Shown piece by piece: positions 18,522-26,635 of a stretch of 64,000 nucleotides of DNA. Location of the stretch: the NCBI RefSeq assembly GCF_014195655.1, contig NZ_JACICD010000007.1:1-64000 (forward strand), in the 5' to 3' direction. The notes under the pieces were generated by a model. The model searched no databases. It was not told where the DNA came from and saw nothing but the letters and a program-made list of their open reading frames with translations. Made by a program: the position numbers and the translations under genes. Each line of letters begins with the position of its first letter. Position 1 is the stretch's first letter. The stretch comes from Ancylobacter tetraedralis (GTDB lineage: Bacteria; Pseudomonadota; Alphaproteobacteria; Rhizobiales; Xanthobacteraceae).

Positions 18522-18672
18522 GGCGTCTCCAACCGAACCAAAGTCGGAATTTAGGTTGCCGGAAGGCGACGGCGCAAGCATGACAGGGGCGGCAGGCCTG
18601 CCGATTCACGGCTAAAGCCGCCCCCATCGGATAATGGATGCGCGCCGCGCGCGGCCGCACTAGAGTTTGCCA

Positions 18673-19662
18673 ATGATGCAGACCAACGCTCTCCCGACCA
18701 TCGACGACATCGCCTCCGCCGCCGAGCGGCTGGCCCCCGTGGCGGTACGCACGCCGCTGATCACCTCTGCCAAGCTCAACGAACTGACGGGCGGGCGGGT
18801 GTTCCTGAAGCCGGAGCCGCTGCAGCGCACAGGATCCTTCAAGTTTCGCGGCGCCTATAACCGCATCTCGCGCATTCCGCCGGACCAGCGCGCCGGGGGC
18901 GTGGTGGCCTGTTCCTCCGGCAATCACGCGCAGGGCGTCGCGGCGGCCGCGACGCTGATGGGCATGCGCTCGGTGATCGTGATGCCGAAGGACGCGCCGG
19001 CGGTGAAGCGCGCCCGCACCATCGCCTTTGGCGGTGAGGTGGTCGAGTATGACCGCGAGACGGATGACCGCGACGCCATTGCCGGCGCCATAGCGCGCGA
19101 GCGCGGCGCGGTGTTCGTGCCGCCCTATGACGATTTCTACATCATTGCCGGGCAGGGCACGGTCGGACTGGAAATCGCCCAGGACCTCGCCGCGCTTGGC
19201 CTCGCCCCCGATATCGTGGTTGCCAATGCCTCGGGTGGCGGGCTCGTTTCGGGCATCGCGCTGGCGGTGAAGGACCGCTTCCCGGAAGCGCGGGTGATGA
19301 CGGCGGAGCCGGCCGGCTTCGACGACCATGCCCGTTCGTTCCGCTCCGGCGGGCGCGAGCGCAACAACCAGGTGTCCGGCTCGATCTGCGATGCGCTGCT
19401 GGCGGCGACGCCGGGCAAGCTGACCTTCGAGATCACCTCGCGCATGGTGGGCGAGGGGGTCTCGGCCACCGATGAGGAAGTGGCGCGCGCGGTCGCCTTC
19501 GCGTTCGAGGAACTGAAGATCGTGGTGGAACCGGGCGGGGCGGTCGCGCTGGCCGCCGTGCTCGCGGGCAAGCTCGACCTCAAGGACAAGGTGGGCGCCA
19601 TCGTGCTGTCGGGCGGCAATGTCGACGCCCGTGTGTTCGCGCGCTGCCTCGGCATCGCCTGA
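18673..19662 (+). CDS. PLP-dependent threonine/serine dehydratase
   Basis: 329-residue fold-type II PLP enzyme that deaminates threonine to 2-oxobutyrate (or serine to pyruvate). The PLP lysine sits in TGSFKFRGAYNRI, the substrate loop is SSGNHAQGVAAAA, the phosphate-binding loop is ASGGGLVSG, and SGGNVD closes the site. There is no C-terminal ACT domain, so it is a short catabolic-type enzyme rather than the feedback-inhibited biosynthetic IlvA. The EutB enzyme of ectoine breakdown is a close relative, but no other ectoine genes are present. TTG 18667 and ATG 18673 and 18676 are possible starts. Confidence 0.88.
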   Translation: MMQTNALPTIDDIASAAERLAPVAVRTPLITSAKLNELTGGRVFLKPEPLQRTGSFKFRGAYNRISRIPPDQRAGGVVACSSGNHAQGVAAAATLMGMRSVIVMPKDAPAVKRARTIAFGGEVVEYDRETDDRDAIAGAIARERGAVFVPPYDDFYIIAGQGTVGLEIAQDLAALGLAPDIVVANASGGGLVSGIALAVKDRFPEARVMTAEPAGFDDHARSFRSGGRERNNQVSGSICDALLAATPGKLTFEITSRMVGEGVSATDEEVARAVAFAFEELKIVVEPGGAVALAAVLAGKLDLKDKVGAIVLSGGNVDARVFARCLGIA

Positions 19663-19689
19663 GACCGGCGCAGACGATGATCGCAGCCG

Positions 19690-20748
19690 TCAGCCGGCCG
19701 CTTGCCGGGGCGGCTGCGAGCGCGCCTGCGCGGTCTCGATATTGGTGAGGAACTGCTCCGTGCAGGCGCGCCAGCTATAGCGCTGGGCATAGGCGCGCGC
19801 GGTACCGCGATCGAGATCCACTGCGGCGAGCGCGGCACGTCGCAGGTCGTTGTCCAGCACACCGACCGGCGCGTCGGCCGGCGCGTCGCCGATCACATCC
19901 ATCGGCCCGGTCACCGGGAAGGCGGCGACCGGCAGGCCGCTCGCCAGCGCTTCCAGCAGCACGATGCCGAACGTGTCGGTAAGGCTGGGGAACACGAAGA
20001 CATCCGCGGCCGCATAGACCCGCGCCAGTTCCTCGCCCTGCTTCAGGCCGACGAAATGCACGGCCGGATACCGCGCTTCCAGCTCGGCGCGCGCGGGGCC
20101 TTCGCCGACCACGACCTTGGAGCCGGGCAGATCGAGCGCCAGGAAGGCGGCGATGTTCTTTTCCACCGCGACGCGCCCGACTGACAGGAAGATCGGGCGG
20201 GGCAGGTCGCGCACCAACGCATCCATGTCCGCGCGCTCTCGCGGGCGGAACAGCGTGGCATCCACCCCGCGCGACCAGCGCATGATGTTGTGGAAGCCGC
20301 GCCCGCGCAGTTCGGCATCCAGCGTCGGGGTGGAAATCATCACGCCCGCGCCGGCATTGTGAAAGCGGCGCAGCCACGCATAGGACAGCGCCTGCGGCAC
20401 GGGTGCGCGGGCGGCCAGATATTCCGGAAAGCGGGTGTGGTAGCTGGTGGTGAACACCCGCCCGCGCTTCAGGCAGATGCGCCGGGCCATGATGCCGAGC
20501 GGCCCCTCGGTGGCGATGTGCACGAAATCCGCGCCGATCTCGTCCATCCGGCGGCCCACCATGGAAGGCGTCGCGAGGGCGAGCCGGATCTCGGGATAGG
20601 TCGGCATCGGCACGGTGCGGAAATCCCCAGGGGTGAGGAAATCGATATGGGCGCCCAGCGTCCGCGCTTCCCGCGCCGTGTTCTGCAGCGAGCGCACGAC
20701 GCCGTTGACCTGCGGGGTCCAGGCGTCGGTGACGATCAGGATCCGCAT
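19690..20748 (-). CDS. GT4 family glycosyltransferase, Agt-like lipid glycosyltransferase candidate
   Basis: 352-residue GT-B retaining transferase. The N-terminal acceptor domain begins MRILIVTDAWTPQVNGVVRS. The C-terminal nucleotide-sugar domain has LSVGRVAVEKNIAAFL and the EX7E region FVFPSLTDTFGIVLLEALAS. The start overlaps the stop of the upstream metallophosphoesterase (TGATG), so the two are translationally coupled. In phosphate-starved alphaproteobacteria the plcP-agt pair degrades phospholipids to diacylglycerol and glycosylates it. This pair matches that arrangement. Another lipid or wall glycosyltransferase role is possible, and no PHO box was clearly seen. Confidence 0.72.
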   Translation of the reverse strand: MRILIVTDAWTPQVNGVVRSLQNTAREARTLGAHIDFLTPGDFRTVPMPTYPEIRLALATPSMVGRRMDEIGADFVHIATEGPLGIMARRICLKRGRVFTTSYHTRFPEYLAARAPVPQALSYAWLRRFHNAGAGVMISTPTLDAELRGRGFHNIMRWSRGVDATLFRPRERADMDALVRDLPRPIFLSVGRVAVEKNIAAFLALDLPGSKVVVGEGPARAELEARYPAVHFVGLKQGEELARVYAAADVFVFPSLTDTFGIVLLEALASGLPVAAFPVTGPMDVIGDAPADAPVGVLDNDLRRAALAAVDLDRGTARAYAQRYSWRACTEQFLTNIETAQARSQPPRQAAG

Positions 20749-21554
20749 CACGCGGCCACCTTGGGCCTTTCGAGGAGCAGCGGGGTCTTCAGCCGCTCAC
20801 GCGCCTGCCGCGCCCAGTCGATGAGTTCGAGGCGCCCGTCGGCATGCTCGACGATGGCCGTGCAGCTTTCGACCCAGTCGCCGCAATTGACGTAGTCCAC
20901 GCCGTAGCTCTTGTGCATCACCGCGTGGTGGATATGGCCGCAGATGACGCCATCGACCTTGTGGCGACGCGCCTCGGTCGCCACGGCTTCCTCGAAGCGG
21001 CCGATGAAGTTGACCGCGTTCTTCACCTTCATCTTCGCCCACTGGCTGAGCGACCAGTAGGGAAAGCCGAGTTTGCGGCGGATATAGTTGAGATAGGTGT
21101 TCACGCCCAGCGCGGCGGTGTAGGCGCCATCGCCCAGGAAGGCGAGCCATTTGGCGTGGCGCACCACCACGTCGAACACGTCGCCATGGATGACGAGATA
21201 ACGCCGCCCATCGGCGGCCTCGTGGATCGCGGTCTCGACCACCTCGATGCCACCGAAATGGGTGCCGTAATAGTCGCGCAGGAATTCGTCGTGATTGCCG
21301 GGGAGATAGACGATGCGCGCGCCCTTGCGGCCCTTGCGCAGCAGCTTCTGCACCACGTCATTATGCGATTGCGGCCAGTACCAGCCGGAGCGCATGCGCC
21401 AGCCATCCACGATGTCGCCGACCAGATAAATGGTCTCGGCGTCGTGGTAGCGCAGAAAATCGAGCAGCAGCTCGGCCTGGCAGCCCTTGGTTCCGAGATG
21501 GACATCGGAAAGAAAGAGGGAGCGATAGCGGCGCTCCTCAGTCGTGTCGTTCAC
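20748..21554 (-). CDS. Calcineurin-like metallophosphoesterase, PlcP/LpxH-like
   Basis: 268 residues with all dimetal motifs: SDVHLGTKG (Asp, His), GDIVDGW (Asp), LPGNHDEFLRD (Asn-His), VIHGDVFD (His) and CGHIHHAV (His-x-His). Annotation pipelines often name this group UDP-2,3-diacylglucosamine diphosphatase (LpxH). However, the IVDGW, GNHDEFLRD and long central helices, together with the coupled glycosyltransferase, fit PlcP, the phospholipase C of membrane lipid remodelling. Both assignments are family-level inference. Transcription would start in the 21.6 kb gap and continue into the glycosyltransferase. Confidence 0.75.
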   Translation of the reverse strand: MNDTTEERRYRSLFLSDVHLGTKGCQAELLLDFLRYHDAETIYLVGDIVDGWRMRSGWYWPQSHNDVVQKLLRKGRKGARIVYLPGNHDEFLRDYYGTHFGGIEVVETAIHEAADGRRYLVIHGDVFDVVVRHAKWLAFLGDGAYTAALGVNTYLNYIRRKLGFPYWSLSQWAKMKVKNAVNFIGRFEEAVATEARRHKVDGVICGHIHHAVMHKSYGVDYVNCGDWVESCTAIVEHADGRLELIDWARQARERLKTPLLLERPKVAA

Positions 21555-21877
21555 CGCGGAAGCCCTCCCCGTCAGACCGCAAAGGGTTCATCGATGGGTT
21601 TATAGGCGCGAGATAAGCCCGACTCGCATCACCGTTTTATGACGATGCTGCAGTGCAGCGTCACACGAATAGCATGTGAATACTAGCGCCGATGCCGCCG
21701 GCCCCGCCGAAATCGCGCGACAGCCGCCGAGGCGGCATCCAACGCTCCGGCAGGTTGTGCCAGATCTGCACGACACCGGGCCCCTGCCGGGCAGGCGCTG
21801 CGGACCGTCTCCCTCGCGGGCACCTATGACAAGGCCGGCCTCGGGGGAGGCCGGCCGGGCAGATCCAGGGGGATACG
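21555..21877 (-). other. Intergenic region, 323 bases, promoter zone of the phosphoesterase operon
   Basis: No convincing gene. The part near 21600-21690 is relatively AT-rich and should hold the minus-strand promoter for the phosphoesterase/glycosyltransferase pair. The right end carries the terminator of the universal stress protein gene (separate entry). A PHO box of two CTGTCAT-like halves was sought by eye and only partial resemblance was found. Confidence 0.45.
21831..21857 (-). terminator. Hairpin terminator of universal stress protein gene
   Basis: GGCCGGCCT (21833-21841) pairs exactly with AGGCCGGCC (21848-21856). On the minus strand it lies about 20 bases past the stop codon of the stress-protein gene. 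The downstream T-run is short (TTG), so termination may be partial. Confidence 0.6.
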
Positions 21878-22693
21878 TCAGTGCGCGATGAGGAGCGGCA
21901 CCGGCGGATTGTCCAGCAGCGAGGCGGTCACGCCACCCAGCACCAGTTCGGCAAGGCGCGAGCGACTATAGGCGCCGAGGACAAGGAGATTCGCACCGAA
22001 CGCGTCGACTTCCGCGACGATGCCGGCGGCTGCATTCACCTCGGACAGGTGTTTATGCGTGGCCTTGACCCCATGCGAGGCGAGGTACGCCGTCAGGCGC
22101 GCGCCCGAGGCGGCCGCCTTCTCCGAGCCCTCGGCGATGGTCAGCACTTCCACCGCGTCGGCACCGGCGAGCACCGGCAATGCGAAGCGCACCGCATGCC
22201 CGGCCTCACGGGAGGGCTTCCACGCCACCACGACCCTGCCGATGCGGGCGGGCACCGGCTTGCCGGTCGGCACCACGATCACCGGGCCGTTGGAGGCGAG
22301 GGCGAGATGCTCGGGCAGGGTGGCAGCCAGTTCGTCATCCACCGTGCCGTAGCGGGTTTCGCTCACCACGGTGACATCGGCGAAGGTCACGGCGTCGCGC
22401 AGCGCGCTCGCCACGTCGCCCTCGATCCTCTCCCAGGCGCCGGAAACGCCGGCGGCTGCGAGCGCCTCGTCGAACCGGGCCTTGAGCGGGGCCTCCTTCT
22501 CCTTCGCCTCGCGGACGAGTTCGTTGACATAGATCGAGAGGGCGCGCCCCACGCGCGGAACGCCGGTGGGATAAAGAGTGTAAAGCGCCGTGACGGAGGC
22601 CCCGAACTGGCGGGCGAAGGCGACCGCAAAGCTCAGCCGGTCGTTGAATCCGCTATCGGCGGAGGCGTGAAGGAGAACGGTTCGGATAGCCAT
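21878..22693 (-). CDS. Tandem-domain universal stress protein (UspA family)
   Basis: 271 residues made of two Usp domains. The first begins IRTVLLHASADSGFNDRL and ends in VPTGKPVP. The second runs from RIGRVVVAWKPSREAGHAVR to the C-terminus, where LLVLGAYSRSRLAELVLGGV resembles the ATP-binding G-x2-G-x9-G(S/T) region, although the second half is imperfect. Family members accumulate under starvation, oxidative or respiratory stress in the cytoplasm. It is transcribed away from the cytochrome c' gene across a 233-base gap that contains the palindrome CAAACGTTTG at 22828-22837. Confidence 0.85.
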   Translation of the reverse strand: MAIRTVLLHASADSGFNDRLSFAVAFARQFGASVTALYTLYPTGVPRVGRALSIYVNELVREAKEKEAPLKARFDEALAAAGVSGAWERIEGDVASALRDAVTFADVTVVSETRYGTVDDELAATLPEHLALASNGPVIVVPTGKPVPARIGRVVVAWKPSREAGHAVRFALPVLAGADAVEVLTIAEGSEKAAASGARLTAYLASHGVKATHKHLSEVNAAAGIVAEVDAFGANLLVLGAYSRSRLAELVLGGVTASLLDNPPVPLLIAH

Positions 22694-22926
22694 GGCGTGA
22701 CGTCTCTCCCCTTATGGGCGGTTTGGATTCGTGTGACCTTAAGTCATCCGGCGGTATCGCAAATCGGGGAAACCACCATGGGTACGCTACAGGGCAGCCG
22801 ATATTCCGTAAGGTAATATCCGCTTCACAAACGTTTGAGATCGCTGCATCGCCGATTGTACCGCCTCCAAGGTGCCAGCAAGGTGGCGCAGGGGCGGCCA
22901 TCGCCCCGATGCCGTGGGGAGTTTTG

Positions 22927-23364
22927 ATGCGCCTTCGCCTTGCCGTCTTTGCCGCCTTTGCTTCCGCCCTTGCCGCAACCGCCGTCATGGCCCAATCCGA
23001 CGTCATCGCCCAGCGCGAGGCGCTGATGAAGGAATTCGGCCGCGCCACCCGCCCCGTCGGCGGCATGCTGCGCGGCGGCACCCCTTTCGACCTGGCGGCC
23101 GTGCAATCCGCGCTCGACGTCTATGCCAGGAATGCCAAGGCGCTCGTGCCACTGTTCCCGGAAGGTTCGGGCGGGGGCGAGACCGAGGCCCTGCCGTCGA
23201 TCTGGCAGAAGAAGGCGGAGTTTGACGGCCTGTTCGACAAGTTCGCCGCCGATGCCACGGCCGCGCGGGCAGCCATTACCGACGAGGCCAGCTTCAAGGC
23301 GATCTTTCCGGGCGTGATCCGCACCTGCGGCACCTGCCACGACAGTTTCCGCAAGAAGAGCTGA
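22927..23364 (+). CDS. Cytochrome c' (class II cytochrome c), periplasmic
   Basis: 145 residues: a signal peptide (MRLRLAVFAAFASALAATAV, cleaved near MAQ), then a four-helix bundle with C-terminal haem site CGTCH (Cys134, Cys137, His138) followed by DSFRKKS. The C-terminal haem motif and length are typical of cytochrome c', which binds NO and gases or passes electrons in the periplasm. The GGGGAG ribosome site fixes ATG 22927; the open frame begins at 22714 without a signal peptide. The next gene, a b-type cytochrome, starts 5 bases later, so they form a c/b pair. Confidence 0.92.
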   Translation: MRLRLAVFAAFASALAATAVMAQSDVIAQREALMKEFGRATRPVGGMLRGGTPFDLAAVQSALDVYARNAKALVPLFPEGSGGGETEALPSIWQKKAEFDGLFDKFAADATAARAAITDEASFKAIFPGVIRTCGTCHDSFRKKS

Positions 23365-23369
23365 GTCTC

Positions 23370-24089
23370 GTGGACGCACCGCTCTCCCGCAGCGCGGCCA
23401 CGACGCCGCCCGCCACCGTGCTGGCCTGGGATCTGCCGACCCGCATCGCCAAATGGCTGCTCGCGGTTCTGGTGGGGCTGGCCTTTGCCAGCCGCTACTG
23501 CGGCGATGGCGCTCTGGTCTGGCACCAGTGGAACGGCCTCGCCATTCTCGTCGTGCTGGTCTTCCGCGTGCTGTGGGGACTCGTCGGCGGCAGTACGGCG
23601 CGGTTCTCCCGCTTCCTGCGCGGGCCGGGGGCGGTGCTGTCCTATGGGGTGGCGATGCTGCGGGGCCGGCCGCCGCATTTCCTCGGCCACAATCCCGCCG
23701 GCGGGTGGATGGTGATCGCCCTGCTCGGGGTGGTCGGCGCGCAGGCGCTGACGGGGCTGTTCACCACCGATGACATCGCAGTCTACGCGCCGCTGACCAA
23801 TGTCGTCAGCGACGAGACCATGGCGCGCGCCTCCGCCTGGCACCAGCAGATCTATCCGATCCTGCTGCTACTGCTCGGGCTGCATGTCGCCGCCAACCTG
23901 GCGCACTCGTTTCTGGGCAGCGACAACCTCATCGCCGCGATGATCACCGGACGCAAGCCGCGCGGCACCTTCGCCGACCGCGACCCAGCCACGCCGGGGT
24001 CGGTGGCGCGGGCGGTGGGGTGCCTTGTCGTCGCGATCGCCACCGTGTTCGGCGGCATAGCGCTGGCGGGGGGCAACCCCTTCCCCTGA
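23370..24089 (+). CDS. Membrane cytochrome b (b561 / Ni-Fe hydrogenase b-type family)
   Basis: 239 residues with four main hydrophobic helices. Histidines suited for haem ligation lie in the first helix pair (ALVWHQWNGLAILV) and the last (LLGLHVAANLAHSFL), plus RASAWHQQIYPILL. It probably takes electrons from the quinone pool and passes them to the cytochrome c' encoded 5 bases upstream. The start is GTG 23370, close after the previous stop. It ends 84 bases before an unrelated exporter gene. Confidence 0.85.
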   Translation: MDAPLSRSAATTPPATVLAWDLPTRIAKWLLAVLVGLAFASRYCGDGALVWHQWNGLAILVVLVFRVLWGLVGGSTARFSRFLRGPGAVLSYGVAMLRGRPPHFLGHNPAGGWMVIALLGVVGAQALTGLFTTDDIAVYAPLTNVVSDETMARASAWHQQIYPILLLLLGLHVAANLAHSFLGSDNLIAAMITGRKPRGTFADRDPATPGSVARAVGCLVVAIATVFGGIALAGGNPFP

Positions 24090-24173
24090 GGCGGCGGCGC
24101 GGGGCGATCCCTGCCGTGCAATTGAGCACCCGGCCGGCTTGCGGGCGGGCCAGACTCATGATCCAAGGCGCGC

Positions 24174-25097
24174 ATGAACGCGCTCAAGGGCATCGCGCTG
24201 CAGATCGGCGCGACGTTCCTCTTCACCATCATGTCCGCCATGGTGCGCATGGTCTCGGAACATGTTCCGACCGGCGAGGTGGTCTTCGCGCGCTCGTTTT
24301 TCGCGCTGTTTCCGCTGCTGGCCATGCTGACATGGCGCGGAGAGATCAGCGCGGCGGTGCGCACGGCCCATCCGGTGGGGCATATCGTGCGCGGCACCAT
24401 CGGGGTGGTGTCGATGATCCTCAGCTTCTCGGCGCTCGCCCGCATCCCGCTGGCGGACGCCACGGCGATCGGCTTCACCGCGCCGCTGCTCACCGTGGTG
24501 CTCGCGGCGCTGGTGCTGGGCGAGCGGGTGCAGATCTATCGCTGGATCGCGGTGCTGATCGGCCTGTGCGGCGTGGTGGTGATGCTCTGGCCGCACCTCA
24601 CCGGCAATTTCGACACGGTCGAGCACAAGCTGGGGGCCATCATGGCGCTGGCGGCGGCCGGCTTCACCGCCGGGGCGATGATCCAGGTGCGCCGCCTCAC
24701 CGGCACGGAGACCACGGCCGCGATCGTGTTCTATTTCCAGGCGCTGGCGGCGGTCGCGGGCCTTGCCACGGCGGCGTGGGGCTGGGTGGTGCCGAGCCCG
24801 CGCGAGGCGATCATGCTGCTGGCCATCGGCATCCTGGGCGGCATCGCGCAGATCCTGCTGACCGAGAGCTATCGCTGGGCGCCGGCTTCCGTTGTCGCGC
24901 CCTTCACCTATTCGGCGATGCTGTGGTCGCTTCTGCTCGGCTTCGCGCTGTTTTCCGAGGTGCCGCCGCTGCTGGTGCTGCTCGGCGCCGCCATCGTCAT
25001 CGGCGCCGGCCTGTTCGTCATCTGGCGCGAGCGCCGTTCAGGCATCGAGCGGCGGCTGGAGGAGGCCGCCATCACGCCGCCGGGGCCTTCCGCCTGA
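24174..25097 (+). CDS. EamA/DMT family transporter
   Basis: 307 residues with ten hydrophobic helices arranged as two EamA repeats. The repeat signatures are visible: ALARIPLADATAIGFTAPLL in the first half and ESYRWAPASVVAPFTYSAML in the second. DMT proteins export amino acids, nucleobases or other metabolites across the inner membrane; the substrate cannot be inferred. ATG 24174 follows CAAGGCGCGC with a weak ribosome site. It converges with the Lrp-domain gene. Confidence 0.87.
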   Translation: MNALKGIALQIGATFLFTIMSAMVRMVSEHVPTGEVVFARSFFALFPLLAMLTWRGEISAAVRTAHPVGHIVRGTIGVVSMILSFSALARIPLADATAIGFTAPLLTVVLAALVLGERVQIYRWIAVLIGLCGVVVMLWPHLTGNFDTVEHKLGAIMALAAAGFTAGAMIQVRRLTGTETTAAIVFYFQALAAVAGLATAAWGWVVPSPREAIMLLAIGILGGIAQILLTESYRWAPASVVAPFTYSAMLWSLLLGFALFSEVPPLLVLLGAAIVIGAGLFVIWRERRSGIERRLEEAAITPPGPSA

Positions 25098-25116
25098 GCG
25101 CGGAACGGGCGCGCGG

Positions 25117-25353
25117 TCAGAATGCCTTGAAGGTGATGATGGTGCGGGTGTCCTGGATGCCGGCGATCTGCTGCACCTTCTCGTTCACGAAATGGCCGAT
25201 ATCGGTGCTCTCGGGCACGTAGAACTTGACCAGAAGGTCGAACTCGCCGGCGGTCGAGTAGATTTCCGAGGCGATCTCGGCATCGGCGAGGGCGTTGGCC
25301 ACCTCATACGAGCGGCCGAGCTGGCATTTGATCTGGACGAAGAAGGGGACCAT
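25117..25353 (-). CDS. Stand-alone Lrp/AsnC effector-binding domain protein
   Basis: 78 residues that form only the C-terminal RAM (ligand-binding, dimerising) domain of Lrp regulators: VPFFVQIKCQLGRSYEVA, then YSTAGEFDLLVKFYV and the end IQDTRTIITFKAF. No helix-turn-helix is encoded, so it cannot bind DNA by itself. It may sense an amino acid or regulate a partner by mixed oligomers. The frame runs open far upstream, but ATG 25353 gives the family N-terminus. It is divergent from the TPP riboswitch/thiD unit. Confidence 0.88.
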   Translation of the reverse strand: MVPFFVQIKCQLGRSYEVANALADAEIASEIYSTAGEFDLLVKFYVPESTDIGHFVNEKVQQIAGIQDTRTIITFKAF

Positions 25354-25489
25354 GTCTGGCCTTCCGGGCACGGGACGGGAGCGCCAAAGGACCAGAACCG
25401 GCGCACGCGCGCAACCCCCGCTTCGGGTGTGGCGGCACGCGCTGCCTTGAAAGCGCGTCGCGCATCGCCTATTCCCCATGCTGTCGATC

Positions 25490-25570
25490 ACGTTGGGGTG
25501 CCGCAAGGCTGAGAGGCGACGAGCCAACCCACGAACCTGATCCGGGTCATGCCGGCGGAGGAAACGGGTC
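25490..25570 (+). promoter_or_regulatory. TPP riboswitch (THI element)
   Basis: The conserved core is clear: GGGGTGC at 25495-25501, GGCTGAGA at 25507-25514, and the second half ACGAACCTGATCCGGGTCAT (25531-25550) followed by GCCGGCGGAGGAAAC (25551-25565). These match the pyrimidine-binding (CTGAGA) and pyrophosphate-binding (CCTGAT, ATGCC-GCG-GGAAA) arms of thiamine pyrophosphate riboswitches. It sits 69 bases before thiD ATG 25639 and should shut off thiD when TPP is plentiful. An internal ATG at 25549 lies within the aptamer and is not a start. Confidence 0.95.
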
Positions 25571-25638
25571 GCGCGCGCCGGGCCAGCCACGTCCGGCGGA
25601 GAACGCGCCCGCTCTCGCCGGCCAGGGAGGCGAAGAGA

Positions 25639-26445
25639 ATGGCGGCATCCACGGCGATTGCGGTGACCATTGCGGGCTCGGATTCCGGCGGCGGCGCCGG
25701 TATCCAGGCGGATCTCAAGACCTTTTCCGCCCTCGGCGTCTATGGCGCCTCGGTGATCACCGCCCTGACCGCGCAAAATACACGCGGCGTCAGCGGCATC
25801 CAGGACGTGCCGCCCGCCTTCATCGCCGCGCAGATGGACGCGGTGTTCGCCGATCTCGCGGTGAACGCCGTGAAGATCGGCATGCTGTCCCGCCCCGAGG
25901 TCATCGAGGTGGTGGCGGAGGGGCTCGACCGGCACGGGCTGTCCACCGTGGTGCTCGATCCCGTGATGGTGGCGGCCTCCGGCGATCGGCTGCTCGTGCC
26001 GGAGGCGATCGAGCAGCTGCGCGCGCGCCTGCTGCGACGGGCCCTGCTGATCACCCCGAACCTGCCGGAGGCGGCCGCGCTGCTGGACGAGGCGCCGGCG
26101 ACCAGCCTTGAGGCGATGCGCCGGCAGGCGAGCGCGCTGCGCGCCTTCGGGCCGCGCGCGGTGCTTATCAAGGGCGGGCATGGGGAGGGGCCTTCGAGCA
26201 TCGACGTGCTGCTCGACGATGAGGGCTTCCTTGAACTCTCGGCGCCGCGTGTGGCCACGCAGAACACCCATGGCACCGGCTGCACGCTCTCCTCCGCCAT
26301 CGCCGCCGGCCTCGCGCGGGGGCAGAGCCTGCGGGCGGCGGTGAGCGGCGCCAAGGCCTATCTCACGCTGGCGATCGAGGCGGCGGACGGGCTCACCATC
26401 GGCCATGGCCACGGGCCGGTGCATCATTTCCACGCCTGGTGGTGA
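25639..26445 (+). CDS. thiD: Hydroxymethylpyrimidine/phosphomethylpyrimidine kinase
   Basis: Phosphorylates HMP and HMP-P to HMP-PP for thiamine synthesis (268 aa). Motifs are [20 protein letters not shown] at the N-terminus, [49 protein letters not shown] and [15 protein letters not shown], which is the ribokinase-type catalytic anion hole and Asp region. ATG 25639 is chosen because the earlier in-frame ATG lies inside the riboswitch. No other thi gene follows; the next gene is a transporter after a 190-base gap. Confidence 0.95.
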   Translation: MAASTAIAVTIAGSDSGGGAGIQADLKTFSALGVYGASVITALTAQNTRGVSGIQDVPPAFIAAQMDAVFADLAVNAVKIGMLSRPEVIEVVAEGLDRHGLSTVVLDPVMVAASGDRLLVPEAIEQLRARLLRRALLITPNLPEAAALLDEAPATSLEAMRRQASALRAFGPRAVLIKGGHGEGPSSIDVLLDDEGFLELSAPRVATQNTHGTGCTLSSAIAAGLARGQSLRAAVSGAKAYLTLAIEAADGLTIGHGHGPVHHFHAWW

Positions 26446-26448
26446 GCC

Positions 26449-26498
26449 GGAGCGTTTTGCGCGAAAGGTGATCCACTTTCGCGGTTCGAAAACGCTCC
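26449..26498. repeat. Nested palindromic intergenic element
   Basis: Outer arms GGAGCGTTTT (26449-26458) and AAAACGCTCC (26489-26498) enclose inner arms CGCGAAAG (26460-26467) and CTTTCGCG (26476-26483). It starts 3 bases after the thiD stop. The shape and the AGCGTTTT/AAAACGCT ends resemble dispersed palindromes common between genes in Rhizobiales. Copies elsewhere in the genome cannot be checked here. Confidence 0.8.
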
Positions 26499-26635
26499 AG
26501 CTTGTTGAATCGAGAGCCCTTTCTTTCCGATCGGGTTGTTCTGCCTGATGGATAGGGGCTCTGGCGGCTCGCCGTGGGCGAGCGGGGCTGCTATCGAAGC
26601 GGCGCACCGACCTCCAGCCCCGCAGCGTCGCCGCC

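Noticed and set aside
21676-21891. 71-codon plus-strand frame
   Set aside because: No ribosome site or motif, and it runs through the terminator hairpin of the stress-protein gene.
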